Shown here piece after piece: positions 39,901-55,300 of a stretch of DNA of 64,000 nucleotides. Origin of the DNA: Megalonaias nervosa (Eukaryota > Mollusca > Bivalvia > Unionida > Unionidae); NCBI GenBank assembly GCA_016617855.1, contig JAECUM010006814.1, positions 1-64,000 of the forward strand, read 5' to 3'. Each line of letters begins with the position of its first letter. The first letter of the stretch is position 1. Under the pieces are notes generated by a model, which ran no database searches, was not told the DNA's origin, and worked only from the letters and a program-made list of their open reading frames with translations. The position numbers and the translations under genes are program-made.

Positions 39901-40073
39901 ATGATGTGAACTAAAAGTTTAAAAAAATAAATACAAAAAAGTTTCTGAACATGTTTGTCAATACAACGCTTTTAGTGACACATCAGCACAATACTGGCTA
40001 TATAGTGCCAATTAAAAGTTAAGTTCTAAAATGCAAAAGACTTGAAAAAATTAGGAATAAGTATGCATGTATG

Positions 40074-40117
<44 letters not shown>

Positions 40118-40331
40118 CATGTATGTGTGTGTGTGTATGTATGTATGTATGTATGGATGTATGGATGTATGCACTTATGCATGTATATATGTATGTATGT
40201 ATGCACTTGTGTATGTATGTATGTATGTATGCATGCATGCATGCATGCACTTGTGTATGTATGTATGTATGTATGCACTTGTGTATGTATGTATGTATGG
40301 ATGGATGGATGTATGCACTTGTGTATGGATG

Positions 40332-40362
<31 letters not shown>

Positions 40363-43300
40363 GTATGTATGAATGCACTTGTGTATGGATGGATGTATGT
40401 ATGCACTTATGTATGGATGTATGTATGTATGTATGTATGTATGTATGTATGTATGTATGCATGCACTTGTGTATGTATGGATGGATAAATGTATGTATGT
40501 ATGTATGTATGTATGTATGTATGTATGTATGTATTAGGGCTTAAAATCAACACAATAATGGATATATCAAGGCTATTAGAAGTAAAGCTCTAAGAATATC
40601 AATATAAAAATGCCAGACAGACATAGAGATTACTGTATCTCTCCTCCCCCATGATATACCAGGATGATCAAGCCTCAAGAAGATGAAGTCATCTTCATCA
40701 CCCACCCCACCAAAATGTCTTCTATCTTTATCCCCCACCCCACCAAGTGTCTTTCTGGAAACAGAATGAGTTCTCACAGATTTCAAATACATGTATTGGG
40801 AGCTCATAGTTACAGAGAACATGTATTTAGGGAAATGACAGACATATGGAGTTTGCTCCAGAAATAAAGAACGAATGTAGATGGATGATGGACAGATAGA
40901 TAAAACAATCAGAAAAACTTAGAAGAATAGTGAATACTAAATGATACATCACTAATTTAATCTGTGACAAAATAATCTGTCATAAATAAAAATATCTTTA
41001 ACAGTTTGGGAGTTTTGGAAACAAGTGTCAATCAAGGTTAGAAAACCATTAAAGTGACTGAAATGAAAAAGTGTGCATAACAAAAGACACACACACACGC
41101 CATTAAAAATACTGAAATGAAAAATGCATAATAAAAGACACCCCCCCCCCCACACACACATGCAAACACAGAGTTATCCTGGCCATATTGCACCAATTAA
41201 AGTTCTAAAAATGTAAAGGTAAATAAGAGAGTCATGCTTTACTAGCCAAAAATAATATCCAGGAAATCAAGATAATACCATTTCATGCTTTTAACTGCTG
41301 AATGCTGAAATCATCTCATATGTTCTTCAGCTATAATAAGATTTTTAAATTAGCCGCTTTGGATGTCAGACTGGCAAAATTTTCATTTAATACCAACAAA
41401 ACATCATTTATGACCATCAAGATGTGTCACAGTCTTCAGGTCAAAACCACATATTTGATATGGCTTTCCGCTTTGGATATAACAGTAACATGATTTTCTT
41501 AGTGGTCTACACAACTTGCCTTTACCGATCACTGCCATTTCACTTCTGTCCATGTGGATTTGAGCTTTGGGCTTGGCCAATGTGTGTATGTGAGAAAACT
41601 TGCCAACTGCTTCCCGTGGGTCAGTGGTTTTTTGCAGACTCTTCATCCACCAGCTGTACTGGCTGCCATGTATAGCCTATCATGTGCTGAAAAATGGCAT
41701 TAAACTCCAAACAATATCAACGACCATTTCCATTTAGGACCGGCTAGAGAACATAAAATGACTTTCGGCACTGATATGACCATCATGTCAGGAAGAATAG
41801 CTATAACACGATTTTCAAGATGGCCACTGTGATCAGGTGATGGCCATATTGTATGCGCCAGTGGCACCCTTTTCATTCAGGACCAACTAGACATCATAAC
41901 AAGTCTTCTGGTGAAGACTTATGGCAATATTACTTTTTTTTGTTCAGAAGGAGTCATAATAACTAGTTTAAGATGGCCACTATGGAGGCCCTACTGGGCA
42001 TCACATCGGCATGATTTTCATTAGACCAACTAGGCATCATAAAAAGTCTTCTGAAGAAAATCCCATTTTGATATGACCAGTTGTTCAACAAGATTTTCAA
42101 GATGGATGATTTTGCAGCCAAAATGGATATAAGATCAACACATATTCATTTAGGACCAACCAGACATCATAATAAGTCTTCTGGTGAAAACCCTATTCAA
42201 CACAACCTTCCATTCAGAAGGTGTAGTGATAACAAAATTTTCAAAATGGTGGTAATATTATGACTTCTGATTGGCACCATTTTCATTGAGGACAAATTAG
42301 ACATCATACTAAGAATTGTAGTAAAAGCCCATGATCATCTGACCATCCATTCAGAAAGTGTAGAAATAACCAGATTTTCAAGATGGCTACTGTGGCTGCC
42401 ATACTGTATGTCTACCATATTGTATGTCCAAGTGGCACAATTTTTATTTATGACCAACTAGAGCATGTGTATAGTTTCATGGCAATACTCCAAGCAGTAT
42501 GGACAGGCAATGGACAACAGATCATCCCATATGTTCTGGTTTATGAGCAGCAGAGCAAAAACCTGCAAATATCTTTCTAAAGAGAAATCATATGAAACTG
42601 AAAAAGATAAAAAGTAACAATACTAAAATACATTGAAAGGTATATAAAACTAGAGTCCTTCAAAGGAATTGATGCTCTACTGTCCGAAAAGAATTTCTAA
42701 AATCCCCCCAAAAGTCTGTTTCTTCTTTTTAACTGCTGAGGGTTGACACCATCCCTGGTGTTCTCAGAAACATAACTACATCCTGTATACATTTGTTGAC
42801 CTTATGTGCAAACAGAAGAAAACATTAAAACTACTGAAACTGATGAATGTAAATATGAATTTTGTACAGGTATCTGACAACTGCTATGAGTTATGCTTCG
42901 GAAATAGAAGTGTGGATACTCGACAGATGGACTGACAGAACAAATGAAATCATAAAAATATTGTAACTGAAGAATTATAAACAGCAAATTGTACATTTCG
43001 TCCAATGGTCCAATATGTGGACCAAGTTTCAAAACGAGACTAATTTGAGAGTTCTCCTTTGGAAAAATGTGTGAACAATAAATGCATAGAAAAACAAGCA
43101 AAACATCAAAAAAATTATAACGTAAGAATTGTGTGTGCATGTGTGATGTGGATTTTTAATGTAGCTTTAACAATTTTTCAGTCATATCACTATGATGTCT
43201 GCAGTGTGGCAGTTTATAGTGATGTCTAACAATGTGGCATCATGCCACAGACACGTAGCATCATGTCCCACCCTGTCACATTATCCTGACACCAAGCCGA

Positions 43301-46300
43301 CCAGTCCTAACACCAACCTCTTAATGCTGAGCTCCTAGAGAGGAAGCTGTTAGTACAATTTTTATAAGTATCTGGTATGACTTGGCTGGGGTTTGAACCC
43401 ACGACCTCCCGCATCTGAGGCGAACGCTCTAACCACTAGGCCATCGGAGCGGTCACTTAAGAATTGTCAAAAGCTGAAGGTCCAATTGGACCACAAGCTA
43501 CCAAGTTTCCTAGAGATACAGTGTGACCCCACTATAGCAATGCTCCATTATAACATGAATATGGATATAACACAATTGTGGCATGGCTCCCAACATTTCA
43601 TATGCTTGTTTTTCATGCAAGAAAAAATAGATATTTTTCAAAGTACAAGAATTAATGTATAAAAAGTTTATTATCATTTTGGGGAAGAGATCACACATGA
43701 GTTCTGATATAAGACAATCATGGATTGGCTCCTGAAATTTCATATTCATGTATCGTTCCTGTGCATGAAAACAAAATTATTACCTTAAAAGTATGAAAAA
43801 TAAAAGTGTAAAAAGTTATCATCATTTTGGGAAAGAGATTATATATGAATCTGAATATAACATGATCATGGTGTTTCTCATGAAATTTTAAAATTTCACC
43901 AATTTCTTGAAGTTCTGATCTTAGTTTATTATTGAAAGATGTCAGCACTTAAGTGTTAATCTTATTATACTGATCCATGAACAACAAAGCCATTAAGTCT
44001 TCTTTGTGTTTGTCTTCAATGCATTCTGTGTACAATTATTGCTCAAGCAATACCCAACATGTTTATTCTTTATACTGCTTACACAACCTAGCACCAAACA
44101 ATGTGGTGGTTGATAAATGATTCTAACCAGAATTTATAAATCAACTTAAGTACATTGCTCATCATCAAAGTCATGCACAGAGCTAAAACTCATTATAAAA
44201 AAATTAAAGGGCAGCAATTTATAAAACAAAAAAATCCAAAAGCTGCCAACAAGTGTGCATGGCTTAGACACAATTGTTGACCAGTGAATAATGTCATCCA
44301 TTCCCATTAAAAATGCCTCCACAATGGATTGAAAATTATTTTTTCTGTAGTTGTTCAAACAAATACATATAAAAGTGTTAATTGGTGGGAGTCTACAATG
44401 GATAATGGTACATGGAAACATAAGGCTTTTACCGTTAAAGAGATAAGTCCAGTGTTAAATAATCACAATTAGCTAGAGATTTAGGTGTTAATGAGTCGAC
44501 TATCTGAGGGCAGCAAATGTTACTGTCATAGAAAGCTGCTGAAAATGAATCCATTTGTAAAAAAACAATAAAGTATTATGATTTGCAGATGAGTACATTT
44601 TAGCGATATGAAATTTACACAAACACTATTTATTGACCTTAGAAAGTACTGAACCACAAACGTGCTTCATCTTTCCTTACATAATTCTGTCATTATATTT
44701 TCCCACTTAATTCAGACACATAATAAGCTGGGACAAAATTATTGAATATTTTGAATCTATGTACATATTTTCGATGGAATTACATGCATTATTGATTCAC
44801 TGCATGTAACAAGATCAGTGGGTGAGTACATGGTGTTGATACTCTATTCATGCCATATATTAGACATGTATACACATATCTGCATTGCTGTTGGAATAAA
44901 TTAAAATATTTTATATACAATCTTTTTGTTTTCACTACATGTGTACTTCTCATTTAATATGCATTGATTTAAGATGATAACTGTGTCAATGAAGCACATA
45001 TTTTTGTACCTGATTTATTATCCACCTCACTTTTTATGGTGAATGCATCATTTTCTTAAGCTAAACTGACTTGGTTGGTTGTAACACAGTTTGGTTCATA
45101 ACAGGGTCAGGTTTTATGGACCCTGACCATTGTGTTATAGCACTGAATGCTTTAACAGTTATCCTCTGGATCTGACAATGTTTGTGGACAGACTGAGATG
45201 GACAGATGGATATATCAATATGATCGATGCAGACATATCAATTCATACTACATACTAGTGGTATAATGAAAAGCCTTACATAGATTTTGATTTGGAAAAC
45301 TTTACATTTGTATTTTATAATAATGTTTAAATACAATATAATCCCAAAGTCACACATTATGACTTAATTACTCTACAATTTCCAAATATACTGGTAAATA
45401 CCATCTGGTCCAACTACTCACTAACCTCTCCAAAGAGTAAAAGAATGTAAATTTACATTATAAAATTATACATCTCCAAGAACACTTAGTCGATCCCATT
45501 ATAATGTTAGGAAATACAAATATTGCCTTTCCAGTCTGTATAATACACTGACAAAGGGAAGAAACTCATATTACCTCCCCTTCCACCACAAAATGGCTAC
45601 CCATGCAATGGATATTTACAAACTGAAGTTTAAAATTAACATCAATGAGGATCACAATCTGGGCAAATGTGGGAGGGATTAATAGTAACAGGAGGAGAAA
45701 ATACATGAGCATCCAACCTCTATTACAACAATCCATCATGAAAAACATGGCTGGATCCCCATATAAAGAATAAACTGCTGTCCAAACATGAAGGCAGAAC
45801 AACTGACAGTCATGTAGCGTGTAAAATCCGTATACAGGTACTGAGAAAAATGGATTACATTTTTTTCACCCACAAAAGTAAAAGTATTTTTTTAATCCAG
45901 TGTAGACTCTGCACACACAAACACCCCTGAGGAGGTTCTGCTCAGGTTAACTGGGTCTGGTGGTTGCCTGGGCCACAGCCATTGCATTAGCCTCTACTGC
46001 TCTGCAGCTAGATCTCAGACATAGAAACTCAAATGTTGGCTGTGCATGTTGTTCTGGGTTTTATGCATGCCAGTCAATGGATTCAACAATATCTCAATCC
46101 AAAATGTTGCATCTGAACATGAAGCTTGAAAAGATCACCCTAATATCAAATTTAAAGGAGATGTATCTGGTCTACTGAGACCTTAAAATCTGCCAAGTGT
46201 ATTATCCACTTCAGTCAAGAAGCTAAGGTTTAAAAAGGGGTTATGTCCCCTTCCTCTTGCTTTTACTGATAGAACAAGGACCCCACACCTTATAACCGTG

Positions 46301-49300
46301 CATTTCAAGTTGAGAGCATTGATGGGTCTTGCGCTGCTTCCTCTACTGCCTTATCAACTGTGGAATGAGAGCAGGTGGTAAATGGTTCTTAGAAATACAA
46401 CCTGGTAGCGTTATTTGTAGCACACAACCATTCAATCTTAACTAAAGATAATAAAAGTGCAGTTAACTTGCTCACCCTACATGCCGAAGCCTGGGCTATT
46501 AAAAACATGTTTTGCGATAGTAGCTTCAATGATCTTCTGGTCTATGGCTCAAACTTATCTGAGCAGAGTTGAGTCAAAACCCACAAAAGATTCCATATAG
46601 GAAAAAGGGTCAGTGATCTGGGGCTTATTTATGTCAAGTTGGCCAGCAAGTCTTATATACACACTAACACATCATTAAGTGCTGAGGTAAACGGAGTCAA
46701 GTGCCTTGCCCAAGGACATGCATTAATGACCAATCCAGGCTGATATGATCACAGGATTCAAATTCACACCCTTTCAGTCAAAGGTTTGACATGCTAGCCA
46801 CTGTATGAAATACGCATAATAAAACCCTCCTTTACCCTGCAGCAGCAGCAGATTTAAATAAGTTTTGAGATTCAAGCTGGAACAATGATTTACCGTATAC
46901 ATTCACATACAAGTCGAGTCAAAATGCAAAAGACTCTGATCTGCTGTTACATGACGTACTGGCATATCAGGGTCTAGGCTGTTTGTTCTAGTCATTACTC
47001 CTAACAAACTGCATTGACTTGGATCTGCTGGCACACTATGCAACAGTAGATTTGGGCCTGTGCAATTTGCAGTTGGACACAACTTACAAGTGAGAATATA
47101 TGGTAGAAAAAGCTATACTTTGAAATCTAACAACACTACAGTTGGTAGTTACCTTGCCACAATTGGTTGATATCTTGCCACAACTGGAAGTTATCTTGCA
47201 ACAACTTGAAGTTGTCTTGTAACAACTGATAGTCATCTTGCCCCAAATGATATACTGCTATACTTAAAATAAAACTATTGTGAATTCACCTTTTTTGTTG
47301 GGTAAAAATGTTCATGGTATTTAAGATTGCTACATGCTACAGATTTCAAGACCCAATGAATAATGATCCAGCTTTCAAGACAAATGGACAACTTTTAGAG
47401 GTATCAATCTGAAAACTGATGACAATATTATGTTTTAAAACCTGTGGCTCTGTAACTGATCTCACTTGCTCCTACATCATTTTTTACTCTTCTTTATTTT
47501 CTACCGTGTCCTTTATCTTGATATACACCAAACATTCTCAGTTACTTACCCAATAATCACACCCGTTTGAATGGGGGTGTTATTCTTAGTTTCTGGCAAC
47601 AATGCTGTTGTTGTCCTGGTGTCAGTCTCCTCAGTTGTACTGTTTGGTAAATAACCTGAAAAATTGAGAAGAATTGTGCTGTAATAGCTCACTCTACCTG
47701 TCAGACAGCCAATTATCTGTCAACTCTACATGTGTAACTGTCAACTTTGCATCTTGAACATTCAACTCTGCCTGACTAAAAGACAAAATACCTGCCAAAC
47801 AGCAACCATGTCTAAAAAAACAAAATTGACTGTCAAACAGTAATCTTTGCTTGTGTAACAGTCAACTCTGCATGTCTAAAAGACACAACTGCCTGTCAAA
47901 CAGTAATCTTTGCTTGTGTAAGAGTCAACTCTGCATGTCTAAAAGACACAACTGCCTGTCAAACAGTAATCTTTGCTTGTGTAAGAGTCAACTCTGCATG
48001 TCTAAAAGACACAACTGCCTGTCAAACAGTAATCTTTGCTTGTGTAAGAGTCAACTCTGCATGTCTAAAAGACACAACTGCCTGTCAAACAATAATCTTT
48101 GCTTGTGTAACAGTCAACTCTGCATGTCTAAAAGACACAACTGCCTGTCAAACAGTAATCTTTGCTTGTGTAAGAGTCAACTCTGCATGTCTAAAAGACA
48201 CAACTGCCTGTCAAACAGTAATCTTTGCTTGTGTAACAGTGAACAATGAGTATCTAAAAAAGAGAAACACTGCTTGTCAAACAGCCAACTTTGCATCACA
48301 ACAGTCAACGTTGAAAAATGAAACAATCCATCAGATTCCATTGCTTTTATTTAATTCGGTACTGACTTCCTTTGAAAAAAGGTTCTTTGTTTTTACTGAA
48401 GATCGTAGTCAGCTTTCTTTGATGAAGAGTGCATGCGTTATTGAAGTCACTGCTAAAGGACAGCTTTGGAGAACCAAACAAATGCCTGTTTCTTATTCAA
48501 GCAGCAACATAAAAAAATTGTATTGCATGATTGAGGCTGATGTTTTTTCCCATTTGCTTATATATTTGTGGTAGTCGAGTGATGCTGCCTTCCACGCATG
48601 CATCAGAAATATAAAGAAAGAGTCAATCGACGATAGAGACAAATGTGTTCTGGTCTGATGACAGGATTACTACAGAAAATGTGAATGTTCTGAAGGATTT
48701 AATTCTGAGTGAAAAGAAGAGGAAAATTAGTTACCATCCACATACAAATGTCAGTCTATGTAACTATATTAATTACTAGCGAGCGGACGAAAATCCGACG
48801 AAAGATAGATTATGAGATAATGCCTCGTCCGGTTGATATCCTCTACCAGAAATATAAATTTGAAAAAAAAGCGGATATCTCAAAACATACAGTACTCATG
48901 CTAGATACCAACATAAGCGGATTAAGATATAGCAATGCACTATTAAGATGGTTTGTCAATATGGACAAAGAATTTGTTTATGTAACAATACATTTCAGTG
49001 CATTTTATATCAGCTTTGCGGCTTCCTTTCATGGGGCCTCTGAATTTCTCCACTCCAACCAATGGTTGTATATACAAGTTTAAACAGCCAACAATGTCGC
49101 CAATAAAAAGAAATCGCCAGATGGTATATTTTGCCGCCAATAAGGAAAAAAAAAACGCAATCTGCGAAATTGGCAAAGCACTGCACGATTCCTGAATAAA
49201 CATTTTAGACGTTATTTTCGTACTTTTAAGAAGAAAACACTATTTTTTCGTGTATGAGAAAAATGCATATAAAATTTCAGGAGCCATGCCACGATCATCT

Positions 49301-52300
49301 TGTATTATTCATACACGATCTCTTCCCTAAAATGATAATACACTTTTTTTGTTTTTTCGTACTTTTAAGAAAGAATTTTTTTTTTCCTGTACGAGAAAAA
49401 TACATGTATATGAAATTTCGGAAGCCACACCACGACCCTTTTTATATCCGAATTTATGTTATAACAGAGCGTGCTATAGCGGGGTCACACTGTATATGAA
49501 TTAAATGCTAACATCTCCACATCTTAAGATGTAAGTATTAGATATATATCAATTAAATGTTAACATCTCCACATTGCTTTCTTACATTTTTTATAAATAG
49601 GATGCCTCTTCCAGCATATCCAGTGTGGGGCATTCATTCAGATTATCATCTGATGAGATTTTGGCAACAATAATGTTGCATTTGAGTACATTTATTTAAG
49701 AAATAACTGGAAGTTTTACTGATTCCTCGAACATGTTGCTAGTAAAACAAATATTTTGTTACAGTAAACAACAATAAACAGTAAACCACTCACAAAATTT
49801 ATCACAGGATTGTTATTTCATTCAAACACACTTTCAAAACATTTGTAAAATGAGAAAAAGCAAACAATTTAATTCTCTGCAGCATTACATCAAAGGGAGA
49901 TTCATTATGTCACAACAGCATAAACGTTTCCGACAATATGTGACAGCTGACTGCTGCAAATATTGATGTTTGAAAACTCAAAAAGCACTTTATATCTGAC
50001 AATTCATTAGAATGTTATTTTAACAAGAATTATCAGAAACAAAGACTTGCTGGTACTTGTCTGAAGCAAGAAGACCATGCCTTGATGTGGAGATTGGTCC
50101 TGGATGACAAACTTTTAGATTGTTGTTAGCCTGCAAATGTGATTGGAACAAGAGAAGGTCACTGTGACCAACTTTCGTTTTGAGGGTTCTAAATGAATAC
50201 AGAATATCCTGAACAAGTTCTACAAACAAGGCATACTGACAGCCAGAGCTTTGCTATTTTTCATAGGGGTTTACCTGTAAATAAGTCATTAGAGTAAAAA
50301 AAGGTAGGCTATTGTAAGCTACAATGACCTATTTTCCCCTGGGAATATACCATATTTACAGCCTGAGAGCTGCTAGGATAACAAAACTTTAAGAGTTGAG
50401 TTAACCTATATATAACAAAAATTATAAGGTGTGAGAAAAGTAGGTAAATGACCTACTGGGGTTGTTCAGAATGCTATACGAAACACGTGCTACACATACA
50501 GCTTGAGATCTGCTGGGAAGACAAAACTTTCACAAGAAAGTTGAACAGTTTAATAAGAAAATAATTTGTGTTGAAGAAATAGGTCACTGTGACCTACTTT
50601 CCCCAACTTAAATGACTGACCATTTATTTTTTTTAGTTCAGTGAAGTATGAAAACTGTATGATTAGTAAAGTGACTTTGTATAAGCTTAAGGTGAAGCCC
50701 ACCTATTTGCTATTGTTGTAATTACTCACTCATTCTGGCCTTCCCATGTTTTTAATGTTGAAATGCATGTTTATTTGTCAAACTGCTATTTGTTGGAGAA
50801 AATCACAGAGTGTCATGTCTTCCATTTCTCTCTCTCTCTGCACAATATTAACATTTTTCATCAAATGCACTTTTACTGTTGAGTTTTTGTGAAGATTTTT
50901 TTATGTTGTATTAAGTATTGTCATTTACAGCATTTCTTTTCCATTATAAACAGCTGCAACTTATGGTACACTATCCACATAGTCAAAGTGAACTACAATT
51001 AGTTTGCGATTTATTTTACCCAAGACTCTCTGTGATATGTCAAAAACTAAATGCCAGCAAGTGAATCAAAATAAAATGAAATTAATTTCATTGACAGGTG
51101 TGAAAGGAAGAAATTCAAAAGGGCTGGACCAAATAGGATGCTCAAAACTCTAACAAAAAATGAAACAAAACTACTTTATAGTGGTGCAGGATGACTTCAA
51201 ACAAGTTACATGAAAATGTAATGACTTAAGCTGGAAAACTTCTGTACTGGTTTAACAACCTGACTGCAGACAATACGACTCTGATGAGCTGACAATGTCA
51301 GGATATGGTTAAAGTTTTCTAGTACCTCATCCAGGCAAGTATCACATGACCTTAAAAGAGTGATTTGACCGATGCATTCCCACAATGACTATGTTTTATG
51401 ACATAAACTTTGCACCATGCTACAAAGTTTGATATCAGATTGACAAGAAAAATATTGTTAACTACTATGTCAGGTTTCAAAATTTTCTTCACATGTCAAA
51501 TGTTTTTACCTTAATAATTAAAAGACAAGAGGATTAAAGTAAAGAGGTATAAAAAGAAAGCCTATTGATGATTAACAGCCATGGATGAAAAGGAGTGGGC
51601 AGAGTAAAATGGAAACCGCTGAACTGAAACAAGAGAATAATCGTAACAGTTTGTATGATTCCCACTCAATGGACCAGTTAAGATCAGTATTATGAATCTG
51701 CTCTCCATCCTAAAAAAATGCCTTACCAAAATTCAACCACTTTACTTCAACTGGTCTCCATACTGGACGAAAATGTGAGTTGAATGAAAATGACATAAAG
51801 CTTAGTACAATTTACTTCCATTTTAAAACATTTTTCTACCTCTACCTACGCAGTTATCAAATTTAGTATCTTTCAACTATACCACAGTTCAGTACATACT
51901 GTGGTTCATGTTACCATGCAGTTTGGTACATAAGGTGATCAGAAGTTATGGACACCAAATACCACATTTTTATGGAGGGAGAGCAGTAGTTGGTCAAGTG
52001 CATCTGGAAAAGGCAACCATCATCATTTTCCTGTGTAGATTTGTGACCGTTATATGTAGAGAGGTGCTACAGCTGGTTTGCAATTTTGTGAGCGTGCATG
52101 GTACACAATGTCATGGTGTATCAATCGTCAGCCTAGACTTGAATTTTAAGAAGTGACCTCGCCTTTGTGGACAGAATAGGAAGCGAAACTAAGGCAAGAA
52201 ATGCAATATATATATATGCAGTGTATTCATACTTGAAAGTGTATGTAATGTATTTTGGCCATGTAACTTTAAAAGAGTACACCAGCAACTACATTGTACT

Positions 52301-55300
52301 TCAATTTACCTGACAGGAATACCTAGATTAGAGTATAAATAAGTACAAAATTCTTCATGAAGTACCAGATAAACAAATCTTTTTTTGCCAAGTTTCTCAA
52401 ATTTCATGAGAAAAATGGCACAAATATTTCTAACCTAGTTTGAAACAACCACTATAACATATTCATGAGAGCACATGTACATGTGTCTTCACACCATAAT
52501 GTTCATCTATTCAATCAACTGTGGTCAATGACATTACAGATGAGGAAGATAAACTTTTCAACTGATGTTTAGAGAGTTAATTCAAACTTAAATGTGAATC
52601 TTTTGGTGAAGTTTTAAAAATTTGGAAAAATGGAATTGCTTGTTCTTGTGGCAGCTGATCGACTATTTATACCTATTTGTAATTACAATGATGAAATCTA
52701 GGTACTCCCTTCAATTAGAACTAATTACAATATATTGTTTCTAATGTGCTCATGTGAGGGCATATGACCAAAATACATCAAGTAGAGATCAAGGGCATAT
52801 AAACCTTAAGTAAGGGACTGGCCATTTGAAAATATTTAAACTTTGATATCTAATTGAATTATTTGCTTTTAAAACATAACCCCAGCTATTCATCAGTGAT
52901 GAACTGAAGCATTAAAGTGGATATAAGAATGAACCAGATCCTTCTTTCCAACCGACCGCTCCGGTGGCCTAGTGGTTACAGCATCCGCTTCGGATGCGGG
53001 AGGTCACAGGTTCAAACCCCAGCTGAGTAATACCAAAGACTTATAAAAATGGTACTAACAGCTGCCTTGCTAGGCACACAGCATTAAAAGGATAGTGTTT
53101 GGACTGGTTGGCCTGGTGTCAGGAAAATGTGACTGGGTGGGACATCATGTTACACGTCAGGCAAGATGCCCCATTGCTAGACATCACTATAAAACTGCCA
53201 CACTGTAGACATCATAGCGATACAACTGAAACATTGTTAAAGCTACGTTAAAAATCCAAATCACAAACAGAAACTCTTTCCATCCAAATCGGCATGTAGC
53301 AAAGAACAAATATCGTGCCACACATGCCATGTGGGCACATCTATTTAGAAACAAGGATTTTCTTAATATGACCATTCAGTTTTAAGATTCAGTACAACAG
53401 TCCATAGATGGTATTACAATTTATACTTATTCAGGTTTTCACAAAAATGAGTGATGTAAGAAAATAATCACGACTTTACAGCACTTTTCAAATTCAACAA
53501 TATCACACTATCCCATTATGTTTCTGATCTAAATATTTTTATTTCTAGGCCAAATCTTATATTACATAATATTTAGACTTTGCTTCCTACAAACTGTAAA
53601 TGTTCCATAATGCCAGTACCCAATGAATTACAAGAATGGACTAATGAAGAGGTATTTCATAGACATCGGAAAGTCCACCATTATTATCTTTTGACAGATT
53701 CATATAATGTTTCAGACCGATTTTACAAAGAAAATTATACAAATATGGCACCAATTCTATTCTTAAACACAAATTGTTGCTTATATTGATGTTTAAAGAT
53801 TTGGAAACACAAGTTGGTATGTTGACATTATCAGAATGATTTCTGGTAATTGGCCAGAGATAACAAATGATAATTTGTGTTGCAAAATGGTTGATGGTCA
53901 ACCAGCTATTAGAACACAAGCCTGTGAATGCAGCCAAGATCATGAGGGAGGAAAATTGGTCTCCATAAGACCATTTTAGTCATACCATGTTATAGTGGGA
54001 ACGATAGGTCTGTGGGAGTGCAGGTGGCTTAAGAGTCTGTGGGAGTGCAGGTGGCTTAAGATGCTAATGTGCATCTTGAATGTTCTTTCGCCGCGTTGAC
54101 AGGGGATTGCAGCAATGCAGATCGTGGGGTTACTGGCTCGGGATTTCCTGACCTGCCTCCTTTGTTCTGCTGTGGCTGTCCTGTTCAGAGTGTCCCTGTA
54201 TCGTTTTCTATTGCCTCCTCTGTTGTGTTTTCCTTGTTCTAGCTCACCATAAACAGCTTTTTGGAAGCCGGTGGTCTGGTATACAAGCTACGTGGTCTGC
54301 CCATCGCAACTGTGACTGCATCTGTATCCGGGATTCTGTCTTGCCACTTCATGCTAAGGAGTCTTCTAAGGCAAGTTGTGTGGAAGTGGTTCAGCTTCTT
54401 CACATAGCGCTGATACACAGTCCAGGTTTCACAGGCATATAATAGCATAGGGAGTACTATTGTTCTGTACACCTTCAGCTTTGTTTGTAGACTAATGCTT
54501 CTTCTGTTCGCTGGCCTCTGCAATCCTTGCATTAATTTCATCATCGATTATGATATTCTGGAACAGAGTGCTGCCAAGATAGGTGAACCTGTTCACTACG
54601 TATAGTTTGTGACCATTGACTGTGATGTTTGGCTCAGCATGCAGTTTTCCTGGGGCTGACTGGTACATTACTTCAGTCTTCTTTGTGTTGATTGTAAGGC
54701 CAAAATTTGTGCAAGCATCAGAGAACTTGTCAATGCTGCACTGCATATCAGCTTCAGAGCCAGTGTTGAGGGCACAGTCATCAGCAAATAATAAGTTTCT
54801 GATGACGTCTGTCGTGACTTTAGTTTATGCTTGAAGACGTCCGAGGTTGAACAGTTTGCCACCAGATCGGTATTCCCAAGTCACTATTTCTGAAGGCATC
54901 AGTGAGCATGGCTGAGAAGATGAGACTAAAAAGTGTTTGCGCCGGTACACAGCCTTGCTTCACTCTGTTCGAGACAGGAAAGGGCTCAGATGTCTCCCAG
55001 ACTCTAGCTTCCACACTGCCATGGAATTGTTGTACCATGGTGGTAAATTTCCTTGGGCACATGTACTTGGCCATGATCTTCCAGTGGCCCTCTATACTAA
55101 CAGTGTCAAAGGCCTGGTCGACAAAGGTGGAGAATAGGTCAGCATTCTGTTCCTGGCTGTTCTCTTGCAACTGCCTAGCAGCAAACACCATGTCGATGAT
55201 TCCAAGCTCCTTCTGGAATCCACACTGGCTTTCTGGTAGGAGTAAAATTACTATTAATACTTATGAAGTAGATGCTAAAAAATCAATTCTCAAAAAAATT

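Noticed and set aside
40026..40544. Frames up to 157 residues on both strands
   Set aside because: Same cause, (TATG)n array; no splice or start context.
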